Shown: one piece after another, positions 16,574 through 27,100 of the stretch
Numbering within the stretch: the stretch's first letter is position 1
Layout of the letters: each line of letters opens with the position of its first letter
Virus record (IMG/VR): IMGVR_UViG_3300035034_000423
Span: 1 to 58,630 of that record
Length of the DNA stretch: 58,630 nucleotides
Strand: one strand, 5' to 3'
Origin: a virus
Notes under the pieces: model-generated
Told to the model about the DNA's origin: nothing
Databases searched by the model: none
The model's input: the letters and a program-made list of their open reading frames with translations, nothing else
Position numbers and translations under genes: made by a program

Positions 16574-19500
16574 TTAATCTTTAGCTTTGCTAAGTATAGT
16601 TTTAAAATCTACTCCTAGAGACTTGACGTTCTCTTGTAGTTCGTTAAACTCTTGTTGAACCTTTGCTTCTTTTTCTGCTAATGCAGCACTTCTTTTTTCA
16701 AATCCGTCAGACGCACTTTCCACAGAATTATTAAACTTGGCCTCGTTTATTTCTCCGGCCTCTAGTTTCTTATTAAGCTCTCTTACTTCTTTATCGTAAT
16801 TATTACTTATAGAAGACCTTTGAGTTTTCAATCCCTTCACTTCATAGCTTATACCTTTCAAATTTTTTACAACTTGTTTTGCCGTAGTACTATCGTCCCA
16901 TGTTTGTATTTTAACAATCCTAGATAATAATACTTTGGCAGGGTCGGTAGTCCTTCCGTAGTAATCTTCTCCAAATGCCTGCGATAAAACTAAATCGTTA
17001 CCGAAAGAGAATAAAGGTACTTGGCTCCTAAGAACATACATAACCCTGTTAGTAAGCTTTTGAGACGTACTTGCCGTAGAGCCTGTATAAATACTGTAAT
17101 CGGGGTCAGTTATTATCTTGTTACGGAAATCTTTGTTATCTACAAAGGCTGCCCAAATAGAGCCTAAAGCTACATCCGATGGTACTATTCTCATAGAATC
17201 AGTCTCTTCGTTATAACTTAGGTTTACTGGTGAGTAACTGGCCACTGCTTCCGTCCAATGTTCGGCCCCTATGTCGTATTTATAATAAGGAGATATGTAA
17301 CGTGCTAGGTTTACTTCACTATCACCCACTCTAAATATTAATGGAGAATCTCCTAAGAACGTTTGTATCTTAGGTATAAATGTTCTACCCTCTCTAATAG
17401 CCCTTTCCTCTTCTTCTTCTCCCGACAATTTACTGGCCACCATAGCTATAAGGTTAAGTCCGTATAAGAACGTAGCCGTAGTCAATGGTCTCTTAGTCAC
17501 CGCATTTTTAACTATACGGTTTAAATCCCCTTGGAATTTTATATAATCGGAACCCCATACAGGGAACTTACTGAATATGTCCCAAATCTTACCTACAGAG
17601 GCATAGTTCTGGAAACCTTCATAAACCCTTTGTACAGACTCTTCATGGTTGTAGCCCGCTTGCTTTAAAGACTTATATGCTGCTAATTTCATAGCGTTAT
17701 CGGATGCAGAGTACGCTCGTCTAGCAAACGCATCTAATTGTAATATCTTAGACTGCCCCCCACTTGAAAGTTGATTCTTAGCTTCTTTAGATAACTGTAA
17801 ATCTTTTTCAAGTACGTTAGAGCCTATAATACCCTCTTGCATAACTGCCTCAAAATCTCCTGTCTTATTCTTTAAATCTTTAAATGCCGGCCCTATATTC
17901 ATACCTAATTGCATGATATTAACACCTGCTGCCGTAGCGAAAGCTAAGTTAGATACAAAGTTACCTACCTGTACTAGAGGAGAGTAAACCGTATGAAACC
18001 TCTTCATAAATTGCTTATAAAGACTTTGGTTATAGATGTTCAGAGCTTGGTAAGCACCGTCTAAGAATGAATTATTAAAGAAGTACCCCTTAAAATCCTC
18101 CGCAACGTTACTAGGAATCCACATGCCGTCAAGCTTACCGTAAGATTTACCTGTAAGTTGTGTGAATACTCCCCTGTCCGGCTTTTCTTTAACCCCGTAT
18201 TTAGTGGCTATAAAGTCGGCATAGTCTTTAACTATAACATTCCTTTGGCTACGTACCATTCTATTCATTGTTAGATAGATTGGGTCGTTCAAAGTGTTGT
18301 CCATAATCCATTGGTTAATCTCTTGTCTTTGCTTATAAATATTACCAAAGAACCTAGTGTTAACCATTACTTCTCTTTCGGTTTCGGTCAAACCATCTTC
18401 GTGTACCTCATAACCCCTACCAATATATTTACCATCATATTTATCAAACGTCTCTTTAGAGATAAAACCATTTTTATAGTTCAACTCGTGGGTAGCTTGA
18501 TTAATAGACCTTAGAGTATCGAATAAGGCTTTTTCCCCTTCGTTCAAATCTTCGTACTTAACCGTTTCATCATAAATATCCGGGTCTAGTGCTTGGTGGA
18601 CTCTTTTAGCTGAATCTGGGTCGTTATTAATCATGTCGCCTAAATTCTTTGTAAGAACCTTTGCGTCCATTAATGTTCTTTTTTGGTACCCTTCTACTTT
18701 TCTACTTGACGCTATTTCAGAGTCAGTTCTTAAAGAACCTTTATAGAGACTGTTGGATGCGTTGGCTACGCCCACTACTGTAGAATTTACCAACTCTATA
18801 CCAAAGTTTTTAAGAGCTATCGCATTCCTCTGTGTCCTAGTTCTACCAACTGTACCGTCTGGTTGTATTGTAAATTGACCTAAAAACGCCTTGTTGCCGT
18901 AGTAAGCTAATTTATCTTCTATGGCCTTAGCTGCTTTAGAGAAAGTTATTTCATCTATATAAGTCAATACAGGGACACCTGATAACATTTTACGCCAGTT
19001 GAATTTGGACTTACCTTCGTTGTTCTCGAATAAGTTTCCGGAGTTGGCTTCTTTTTGAGATTGGGCCAAAAGTTCAGACCTTTTATCGGTTTGTTCTTGT
19101 AGGTAAGCTGTAGCTTCTTTCAAAGTTTTAAAGCTACCTAGTACCGTGTTGCCACGTTTACCTTTAGAGTCTTCTTCTGTACGTACTTCCCAACTACCTT
19201 CTTCCGTTTTATTTACGGTGTAGTCGTTTATAGTGTCCGTATAGATTCCTTTGGATTGCTTTTTTAGTTTAACCCTAGGTCTAACATTTTCAACGTTGTC
19301 TGTATCTTCTCCTGTTTCCTCTTGAACAGTTCCGTCTGTCTCTCCATCTTTAGCTGCTCCCTCGAAGGTGCCTGCGAATGTCTCCCTATCTGGGAACTCT
19401 TTTTTGACTGTTTCTTGTGTCTCTGGTTTAATCCCACCTTTTTCGTCTAGTATTTCTTGTTTTCTTTTTGCTATTGCGTCAATATCTCTTTTAAGGTCTG

Positions 19501-21523
19501 CTATAAATTCAGCTTTTAACTCTTTGTTAATGTTGCTCTTTTGTAGTTCTTGTACCCTCTTGGCTATACTGTTCGCTTTTTTATCAAGCTCTACAAGTTC
19601 TGCAATACTTTCTTTAGGCATCTTAGAAACATCCCCAAATGTTTTCTTCATACCCTTAGCTACATCTTCTTTAAGCTTTTCTATTTTACTTTTTATAACT
19701 TTCTTGGTCTCGTTGTCAAGGTTTTCATTACTTTCTAATTCATTGTTAAGCTCGGATATCTTGTTAATATCTGACTTCATTTTAGCAGTAACTTCTTTAG
19801 GTACAAAAGCTTTAGCCCCCATACCTAATGCCATTGGTGCAAACTTCATACCCCAACCCATTGCTCCACCGGATGCAAGTGCATCTATAGCACCGTCAAA
19901 TATATGTACGTCTGGGTCATTAAGGTAAAGAATGTCTATAAGATTTCCACCTACTTGGTTTACAAATTCGGCTCCACCTTCTTCTAATCCTCCCGTAAAA
20001 GACCTGCCTATACCTTTACCAAACTCTTTCCATGACGCACCGCCCGAGTTTTTGGCTGCTGTGTAGGCCCTCTTTCCTTTTGATAAGATTCCTAGTGTAA
20101 CTTTCTCGGTAAGTACTTCTAAAGCAAAACTACCTAGGCCTGCTAGATACATCTCGTCTTGAGATATTTCTGTAACCTTTGTAGCTTCTGCTATAGCACC
20201 GTCTATATCTTTTAACTCCTCTTCTGTAAACTCTTGTCCAGATTCTAGTAAGTCGTTCATAGACTTTATAGTCTCGTTTGCCTCTTCTCTTTTTACCTCT
20301 AATTCTCCGATTTTTTGACCGGCAGCACTAACTCCTAGTAAACCTAGGCCTGCTGTACCACCAGATGCAGCTAATACAGTAAGTACTGGTAGCTGTGTAG
20401 CTATTTGTTCTCCTAACCAACCGCCAAAGTCTCCCATACTCTCGATATCCGATACCGACATATTAGGCTTTTGTAATTCTTGTTGGTCGGCTATCTCTGC
20501 CCTAAACTCTGTAATATCCTCTTGGTCGAACGGGGCATCTGCAAACAGCTTCATTCCGGTATGCTTAGTCACCATTTCTTGTGTAGTCAGTCCCATCTCT
20601 GCGGCACCTGCCATCATACTAGCAGAAGTAAGCCTAGCCATATCCTTATAGTAGTCTAAACCACCATAGTTCTTTTTAAGCAAGTTTACCTCTTCGTAGA
20701 AATCACCGATATCTTCGTTGTTATTTTCTATAGAGTCTATATTGTTGTTATATGTAGATGAAATGGCCTGTAGCTCCAAGTAATTTTTTTGGTAAGCCTC
20801 TACAACGTCCTCTGGTATATCTTGGCCTGTTTCTTGAAGACGGGTAATACCTTGTACTTGGTATTTCATTTCATTAGAAAGTTTCTTACTTCTCTCTTCC
20901 ATCATCTTATTTTCGGCCAATACGTTCAGATTTGAATCTTCTAGTTCAGTTATCTTTTCGCCTGCATAGCTTTTTAATTCAACTAATGTTTCCTCTGGTA
21001 GTTCGGATAAAAAGTCTACCTTATTTTTTAGTTGTCTTTTAGCTAGTAGGTCTTCTTTGTTGTCGTATTGGAACATAGGAGTAGCTACGCCAGTCTTGAA
21101 GTAACCTTCGGTTACGGCAATGGCGGTCTCCCAAAAACCTCTGTCGCCCTTCTTTTGGGCTTCGAGTTTTGATTCTATTATTTGTTGTTGTGCCGGTTTG
21201 ATTTTACCTGCCCCTTTGTATTGCTCGTACAAATCCGCAATCGGTTCGTTAACAATTTGGTCTGGCATAGTTTCAATGCTAGGAGGTAAAACAGGGCTAT
21301 CGGTACTAGGCTCAATGTCTGAACCATCCGATACAGATGTAACCTCCTCGGAAGGGGATTGTAATACCGTAGCTTCTTTTTTTTTTAATGGCGCAGGTTG
21401 TTGTGCCGTCTCTTGTATTTGAGCGCCACCACTTTCATAACCCTGTATAACTATTGCGATGTTTTCCTCTGATTCACCTGCGTCAATCATTCTTTGTACT
21501 ATCACATCTAATTCTTCGTTCAT
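16574..21523 (-). CDS. giant internal virion protein (1649 aa)
   Basis: At 1649 aa this is the largest gene of the window and the promoter-distal end of the leftward virion operon. The N-terminal ~600 residues are acidic and coiled-coil-rich, with a Gly/Ala hydrophobic stretch (~385-420, LPVLTVLAASGGTAGLGLLG) that could enter membranes. The C-terminal third (FVSNLAFATAAGVNIMQLG ... SASDNAMKLAAYKSLKQAGY ... RTFIPKIQTFLGDSPLIF) resembles the large polyvalent/internal virion proteins of podoviruses. I infer a core protein ejected into the host to build the DNA channel. No lytic transglycosylase motif was seen. Confidence 0.65.
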   Translation of the reverse strand: MNEELDVIVQRMIDAGESEENIAIVIQGYESGGAQIQETAQQPAPLKKKEATVLQSPSEEVTSVSDGSDIEPSTDSPVLPPSIETMPDQIVNEPIADLYEQYKGAGKIKPAQQQIIESKLEAQKKGDRGFWETAIAVTEGYFKTGVATPMFQYDNKEDLLAKRQLKNKVDFLSELPEETLVELKSYAGEKITELEDSNLNVLAENKMMEERSKKLSNEMKYQVQGITRLQETGQDIPEDVVEAYQKNYLELQAISSTYNNNIDSIENNNEDIGDFYEEVNLLKKNYGGLDYYKDMARLTSASMMAGAAEMGLTTQEMVTKHTGMKLFADAPFDQEDITEFRAEIADQQELQKPNMSVSDIESMGDFGGWLGEQIATQLPVLTVLAASGGTAGLGLLGVSAAGQKIGELEVKREEANETIKSMNDLLESGQEFTEEELKDIDGAIAEATKVTEISQDEMYLAGLGSFALEVLTEKVTLGILSKGKRAYTAAKNSGGASWKEFGKGIGRSFTGGLEEGGAEFVNQVGGNLIDILYLNDPDVHIFDGAIDALASGGAMGWGMKFAPMALGMGAKAFVPKEVTAKMKSDINKISELNNELESNENLDNETKKVIKSKIEKLKEDVAKGMKKTFGDVSKMPKESIAELVELDKKANSIAKRVQELQKSNINKELKAEFIADLKRDIDAIAKRKQEILDEKGGIKPETQETVKKEFPDRETFAGTFEGAAKDGETDGTVQEETGEDTDNVENVRPRVKLKKQSKGIYTDTINDYTVNKTEEGSWEVRTEEDSKGKRGNTVLGSFKTLKEATAYLQEQTDKRSELLAQSQKEANSGNLFENNEGKSKFNWRKMLSGVPVLTYIDEITFSKAAKAIEDKLAYYGNKAFLGQFTIQPDGTVGRTRTQRNAIALKNFGIELVNSTVVGVANASNSLYKGSLRTDSEIASSRKVEGYQKRTLMDAKVLTKNLGDMINNDPDSAKRVHQALDPDIYDETVKYEDLNEGEKALFDTLRSINQATHELNYKNGFISKETFDKYDGKYIGRGYEVHEDGLTETEREVMVNTRFFGNIYKQRQEINQWIMDNTLNDPIYLTMNRMVRSQRNVIVKDYADFIATKYGVKEKPDRGVFTQLTGKSYGKLDGMWIPSNVAEDFKGYFFNNSFLDGAYQALNIYNQSLYKQFMKRFHTVYSPLVQVGNFVSNLAFATAAGVNIMQLGMNIGPAFKDLKNKTGDFEAVMQEGIIGSNVLEKDLQLSKEAKNQLSSGGQSKILQLDAFARRAYSASDNAMKLAAYKSLKQAGYNHEESVQRVYEGFQNYASVGKIWDIFSKFPVWGSDYIKFQGDLNRIVKNAVTKRPLTTATFLYGLNLIAMVASKLSGEEEEERAIREGRTFIPKIQTFLGDSPLIFRVGDSEVNLARYISPYYKYDIGAEHWTEAVASYSPVNLSYNEETDSMRIVPSDVALGSIWAAFVDNKDFRNKIITDPDYSIYTGSTASTSQKLTNRVMYVLRSQVPLFSFGNDLVLSQAFGEDYYGRTTDPAKVLLSRIVKIQTWDDSTTAKQVVKNLKGISYEVKGLKTQRSSISNNYDKEVRELNKKLEAGEINEAKFNNSVESASDGFEKRSAALAEKEAKVQQEFNELQENVKSLGVDFKTILSKAKD

Positions 21524-21540
21524 TTTTTATTTAATTTGAA

Positions 21541-23091
21541 TTACCCTTTCTTATACTTGTCTATCAACTCTTGTGCTGTCGGCTTACCTGACTTAGAGGC
21601 TCCTCCTTTTTTATAGTTGTCTTTCTTATTTTTTAATAAGGCTTTAAGCTCTCCTTCATTTCTTAATCCGTAGGCTTTAGCTACTGATGTAAGTACATCA
21701 TCGTTCTTATCCATTCCTCCACCGACTTTCTTTCTTTTAACGTCGTTAGATAACTTACCTGTTCCTTTATCGAATAGGTCTACCGCATCTGGGTCAAGGG
21801 ATTGGCCCGTAGCCTTACCTTGATACTCAAATCCTTCGTAGGCCAGTTCCCCTGAATCCAATAAGATTACTTTAGTAACCTCCATTCTAGTTCCTTGTGG
21901 CCCCATTACCGTAACATTTGACTGCTTGGTCTTTGAATCGGTAGGTAATGCAAATTGAACTGCTTCACCTCTTATGTCTCCTTTTACTCCTATATACTCT
22001 TCTACTTTTAGATTTCCATCTTGGTCGGTAATAAGGGTAAAATCTGATATAGCCTTCACGACTTTCTCTTTTGCCTCCTCTTCTTTTTTCCTGTTGGCTT
22101 CTTTATTAGCTGCATTTCTAGCTGAAAAATCTATGCTGTTCTCTACTACACTATCATAAAAAGGCTTAATAGAGTTGAGGTATGTCTCTTCTATCATTGC
22201 CATGTCATTTTCTTCTAGGTCTTTAGGTTCGTTGCCCATAACATCGTACCATATTGACTTAGCCTTTACGCTAGGTTGTTTAGCAGAACCTAGGTGGCTT
22301 TTTACAAGTTCTCTGGCATCTTCCTTTATATCCTCCCAAGTCTGGCTCTTAGTAGTACCGAAAGACCCTACAACACCCCCTTTAACTCTTGTACCTAATT
22401 CTTTACCTATAGATTGAGCGTCGGCAGCCATATTGTAGTTTGGTACTAACTCTGGAAAACTTTGTCCCATCATTTTTTGTGGTAACTGTAAATCCTCTAG
22501 TATAGGTTGTCCGTTTTGGTCAAGAACGGGTTCTCCGTCATCGTCAAGTTGTATGGTTGAACCTATTGCCCTACCTTTTTCATCTACCCCTATTTCTAGG
22601 TTAGCTTTTCCGTAGATGCTTTCGGCCACATTAAGATATTTTTTATTCCATCCGGATAGGCTCCCGTCTTGTACACCCTCTGCAAGTTTAATATTGAAAT
22701 CCGTAATCCCTTGAGAGGAGGTGGACAAAGATTTAGAATAATTGTTAAGATTCCCTATTTTCATAATAGTCTCTGGATCGTTTGCCAAAGAAGGGTTCTT
22801 TTCTATTTGTTTGTATATCTCTAGTAACTTATCGGAAGCACTACTAACCCCTCTTATAAAGGCTTGGTCTACGGAGTCTGTACCTGTTATAACGTCTGTA
22901 AGTGTAGATGCGTCTGATTTATAACTACTAGCTATTTTTTCTTGCCTCTCTAATCTTTCTTTTTCTTGGGCAGCTACTCTATCTTTTTGCGCTTGCTCTC
23001 TTACCGCAACGTCCTCTGCCACCTCACCAAAATTGAATTTAGTGGGTGTAGTTTGTTGATAAGCTGCGTAATTTCCTTTAGGTATCGCCAT
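21541..23091 (-). CDS. putative internal virion protein
   Basis: A 516-aa Lys/Glu/Gln-rich, mostly helical protein. It starts MAIPKGNYAAY, followed by a long heptad-like segment (VREQAQKDRVAAQEKERLERQEK) and ends in a basic tail (KSGKPTAQELIDKYKKG). It lies between the small Ala-rich virion protein and the giant protein, a position held by ejection proteins in podoviruses. Function inferred only from context. Confidence 0.55.
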   Translation of the reverse strand: MAIPKGNYAAYQQTTPTKFNFGEVAEDVAVREQAQKDRVAAQEKERLERQEKIASSYKSDASTLTDVITGTDSVDQAFIRGVSSASDKLLEIYKQIEKNPSLANDPETIMKIGNLNNYSKSLSTSSQGITDFNIKLAEGVQDGSLSGWNKKYLNVAESIYGKANLEIGVDEKGRAIGSTIQLDDDGEPVLDQNGQPILEDLQLPQKMMGQSFPELVPNYNMAADAQSIGKELGTRVKGGVVGSFGTTKSQTWEDIKEDARELVKSHLGSAKQPSVKAKSIWYDVMGNEPKDLEENDMAMIEETYLNSIKPFYDSVVENSIDFSARNAANKEANRKKEEEAKEKVVKAISDFTLITDQDGNLKVEEYIGVKGDIRGEAVQFALPTDSKTKQSNVTVMGPQGTRMEVTKVILLDSGELAYEGFEYQGKATGQSLDPDAVDLFDKGTGKLSNDVKRKKVGGGMDKNDDVLTSVAKAYGLRNEGELKALLKNKKDNYKKGGASKSGKPTAQELIDKYKKG

Positions 23092-23093
23092 TT

Positions 23094-23690
23094 TTATCCT
23101 GTGTATATTGGTGCTTGTGGTTTTGCTGTTGTTAGCCCTTGAGTAGTAGTTTTTACTGCACTTACTTTAGGTATTTTTGAACCTACTCCTCCCATTGCAC
23201 CTATAGCGCTAAAGGCCGAACCTACTCCCGAGACGGCAGTATTTATCCCATTAGTAGTATTCTGTCTTTGGGTATTCAGTTCATTACCCATACCTGTTAA
23301 ATCGGCTTGTTCTCTTACTTCTGTAGCTTGTTGTATACGAACTTCGTCGGTCGCTCTAAGGTCTTCTATTCTTTTTTGTTGCATATCCAAATCAGCGCCT
23401 ATAGTTCTAGCTGCATTTATATTTGCTGCTTGAACGCTACCTGAACCTGCCCCTACGGCACGTACTCCTCCGGCCCTAAGAGCTTGTACACTACTTGCAG
23501 TAGCTCTAGCTAACTCCTCTTGTTGAAGCTCTGCTGAAAGAGTACTTACCCTAGTGTTCTCATAGGCGTTGGTTAAATCTTGTCTTTCGTAGTTTTTAAT
23601 AGCGTCGCTAATCTTATTGGCCCTCTTTGCGGAAACTACCGCTTGAGTTACACCCCCTACTATTGCTACACCTGCTGCTGCTATTGCCAT
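23094..23690 (-). CDS. small Ala/Gly-rich internal virion protein
   Basis: A 198-aa protein. It has a hydrophobic N-terminus (AIAAAGVAIVGGVTQAVVSA), a central Gln/Ala/Arg helix, and a Gly-rich hydrophobic segment near the end (SGVGSAFSAIGAMGGVGS). It resembles the small internal core proteins (T7 gp14-type) that insert in the outer membrane during ejection. A TATTTTTG promoter lies at 23715-23722 on the minus strand. Confidence 0.6.
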   Translation of the reverse strand: MAIAAAGVAIVGGVTQAVVSAKRANKISDAIKNYERQDLTNAYENTRVSTLSAELQQEELARATASSVQALRAGGVRAVGAGSGSVQAANINAARTIGADLDMQQKRIEDLRATDEVRIQQATEVREQADLTGMGNELNTQRQNTTNGINTAVSGVGSAFSAIGAMGGVGSKIPKVSAVKTTTQGLTTAKPQAPIYTG

Positions 23691-23739
23691 ATTGGTTTAG
23701 TTGTTTTATTTATACAAAAATACGGAAAAAACTCGTACA

Positions 23740-24162
23740 TTAAAAGAGTCTCTTATAGTACTGGTCAACTTTAGTGTCCGCTACTTTGAAACCATTATCC
23801 AACATACTCTCAATAACTTTAGGCGTATCTGATGTAGTCCAAAGTATTTCGTAGCCTCCGTTCTTTGCCATTGATGCTATTTGACCGAACAAGTGTGTCA
23901 GTCCCCCTTTCTTTTCGTCAAAGGGTACGTGCGGATTACTAAATGGAAACCCTACTACCGCAAATGTAGAATTAGTGTTCCAAAAAAAACAACTGTACAC
24001 GGCAACGCCTTTTAAAAAGCAGACGAATACCGTGTCAATTTGTCTTATAGGTATGCAGGGAAATTCCCTGATTGCACACCAGTTTTCATAAGTAGGATAA
24101 AAATCCTCTTTAGGTTCTATAGTAACGTCGAATTTAGACTTAATTTGTTGTATTTCTTGCAT
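23740..24162 (-). CDS. GNAT-like acetyltransferase-fold protein
   Basis: A 140-aa protein. The strand-helix order and the end TTSDTPKVIESMLDNGFKVADTKVDQYYKRL resemble phage GNAT-fold proteins. A clear acetyl-CoA loop (Q/RxxGxG/A) is not seen, so catalysis is uncertain. The promoter TATATTTA (24166-24173) is only three bases from the ATG, implying leaderless mRNA. Confidence 0.5.
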   Translation of the reverse strand: MQEIQQIKSKFDVTIEPKEDFYPTYENWCAIREFPCIPIRQIDTVFVCFLKGVAVYSCFFWNTNSTFAVVGFPFSNPHVPFDEKKGGLTHLFGQIASMAKNGGYEILWTTSDTPKVIESMLDNGFKVADTKVDQYYKRLF

Positions 24163-24197
24163 AACTAAATATACGAAATTATTACTAATCTACCAAG

Positions 24198-27100
24198 TTA
24201 TGATGGCGAACTTTTGAACATATTTGTACCTAGTGCGTATAGCTCTGTTCTTGTGTTTGAACTATCTACTAAATCTATTTCAAAGTTATATCCTCTTATC
24301 TCACTACCCTCTACTCTACCTGATTTTTGAGCAAGTATAAAGTCGTTGGCACTTAATGAACCTACAGAAGTCAATGTAACGGTATTAGCCGTCCTATTTA
24401 CTGCCGTAACCGTACCTACTAGAGTTGGTGTAGCATTATAAACTTCGTCTCCTATAGCTAACGAGGTGTGTATTGTATTTTTCATAGTCAACACTAGGGA
24501 CGCTATCGAACTGATTTCACCTAACCCAAAGGCATTTTTAGCCGTAAGGTCTCCGGTAAGTTCGTTACGTCTCACATAAGCGTACAGCTTACCTTCTTTA
24601 CGTAGGTACTCTGCAATTCCCACAGTACTCTGCGTTACAGAGATTGTTTCGTCGTTTAAGTAAGATTTTACCGTAGTGGCCCACGGCTTGTTACCCTCTA
24701 TTATAAGATTCTTTAAAACCTTTATTTCAGACGGGGCAGCGCTCACAATAACCTTTACAGTAGAGTTGTAATCATTTCCATAGAAACGGTTTCTAACAGG
24801 ATTCGATTCGTCGTAATGCCTGTATAGTTGTCCGTTCTTAAAGCTGTAAAACTTATTATTAAGAGAACCCATCCATTGAGGTTGATAAGAGTAAAATGAA
24901 GGGAATCCTTTTACACCTTCGTTATAACCTACAGTATATTGGCCTGCATCTACAAATACGTATTCTTTGTCATGTAAGTCAAAAGCTCCGAACTTTCTAG
25001 TAGACGGGTTATTTCTAAACGAGTCTTGTAAGAAGTCGGATAGACCTTTGTTTATTTCGGTTATACCGTCTTGAGAACGTCTAAGTAACGTACCCCTACG
25101 GACATCGCACCAGTATCTCATATTACCGTAGAAAGCGTGGCTCTCTGGGTGTGTAGAAATACCGTACTCTCCTGCCCATGGAGAAGGTGTACTACCTAAT
25201 ACGTTAGTTACCTCTCTTACAACACCGTTTCCGCCTGCATCAAATAGTATATCCTTTTCGAAAAGTACCGTGTGTACTTTATTTTCTTGGTACACCTCTA
25301 AATTAGTGTCGGCAGAGAATAGTTTTTGAATACTACCATACTTGTCATCCATTGGTAAAAAGTTAACGGTAGACAAATTGAACTCGTTTATGCCATTAAA
25401 GTTTGTTGATTGCTCGAAAGGCTTACTGTACGTAAGGTCTGCTATTCTTTTATTCTGTTTAAATTTTTCTATATCAAGAGATGGCCTAGTGTCAATAAAC
25501 ATAGACCTCTCATTAAACCTGTCTTTTATTTTATAACTCTCAAATCCATTACCCCAAGAGAATGCGTTGAAAACGTTTAAGTTCAATATCGCAGGCTGCC
25601 CTACGGTCTGGTTCTGGTCACTACCGTTGAAACCTTGGTGGTATTTTGTAGCACCAGAAGATATGTCGTAAGTCCTACCAATTTCATAGAAGAAACTTTC
25701 GTCTATATTTAATGGAATAGTCTCGAATATTAATGGGCTTTTAAGCGTAAGTATTTCTATACTTGCATTAGCTCTACCGGTCTCGTTGTTGATTACCCTG
25801 TAACTAGATGCAAATAACATACACATAGGCTCTCTAGGAGCTATACCGGAATATCTTCCGTCTAGTTCAAACTGTTGTGGCGGATTATGCTTAATTACTG
25901 TACCTCTTCTAAATATAACCCTATCTAAGGTTGTAGGGTATTCTATTGTATCTATAATACTATCTCCATAGAACCACTCCTCTAAGTTAGAGTATGTACC
26001 ACTAGATACAAACGTTTGTGTAAACTTTATTTGGCCTGTTGAACCGCTACTACCAGTATCGTCATAAGTTATAGTTATTTGAGTACCCCCTAAAATCTGC
26101 TCCACCTCCGGTTGTGGCCCTTGGTAACTTACTATGATTCTGTTGTCTATAAGAGAGCTTGAACCTACGTCCCAACCCTGTGTTATAGTTTCTGATTTTG
26201 CAGAGATAACCCATCTATCGGATAAATTATGTCCAGTAGAGAAACTAAACGTTATAGCTATTCCGTTACTAAGAACTTGACTACTCGTTGTAATAGGGAT
26301 ATCTGCGCTCCAATCATCTTCGTCGCCTTCTCTCCACCTAAATGAATCGGGTAGACCTAGGCTTACTATTTCTATTTGATATCTTATATCCGTATCTCCT
26401 GTATAAAGACCACCAGATAACCTACAGTCGTCTAAACCTCCTGTACCGTAGTATACCGGAGTCTCTTTGTATGACTCGGTTGCACCAGAAGCAACAAGTA
26501 TGTTGTTTGGTGTATTACCTGTTCTAAAACCAAAGCTAGTGAAGTTATAAGTAGTAAAGTCTTCCACACTTATCCTAAACCCTTCTGGCTTTATTTTGAA
26601 ATATGTTCCTGATACCTGTTCTACTGTAAGTACGTCATCATCCTCTAAGAAGTTTTCTGGTTGATTTACTATGTTTAATACTCTAGTTTGAATAGCATCT
26701 TCAAGTATTTCAGAGCTGTCTGATTTTACGTAAATGAAATCTCCCACCTTGAACTTGTTGGCTTCGTCGGCCTCTAGTTTAAGCCATGCAAATACACCGT
26801 CCCTGTAAAATAAAGATGGTACTATTGTTTCGTAGTTAACCCTAGTTTGTTTTAAGAAGAACCTGTACTTGGTTGCCCAATATGGTGCTTCGTTGTTAAC
26901 CGTAACCCGTAGTACGTTCTTTTTATTGGAATCGCTATTAGGTATGGCCGTAGTATTTAAAGGGCTTGTAAGTACTGTACTCATACGCCCGTCCTCGTCT
27001 AGGTAAACTATACCTATCTCGTATGCCCTATTACTCTTCATTGTTTCAGAAGCACTCCCAGAGTTTATTGTGCTTGCGCTGTGATCTACCGTAAAGTCTA

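Noticed and set aside
19368-19928. 186-codon plus-strand ORF
   Set aside because: Ser/Leu-rich shadow of a Lys/Glu-rich coiled-coil region of the 1649-aa gene.
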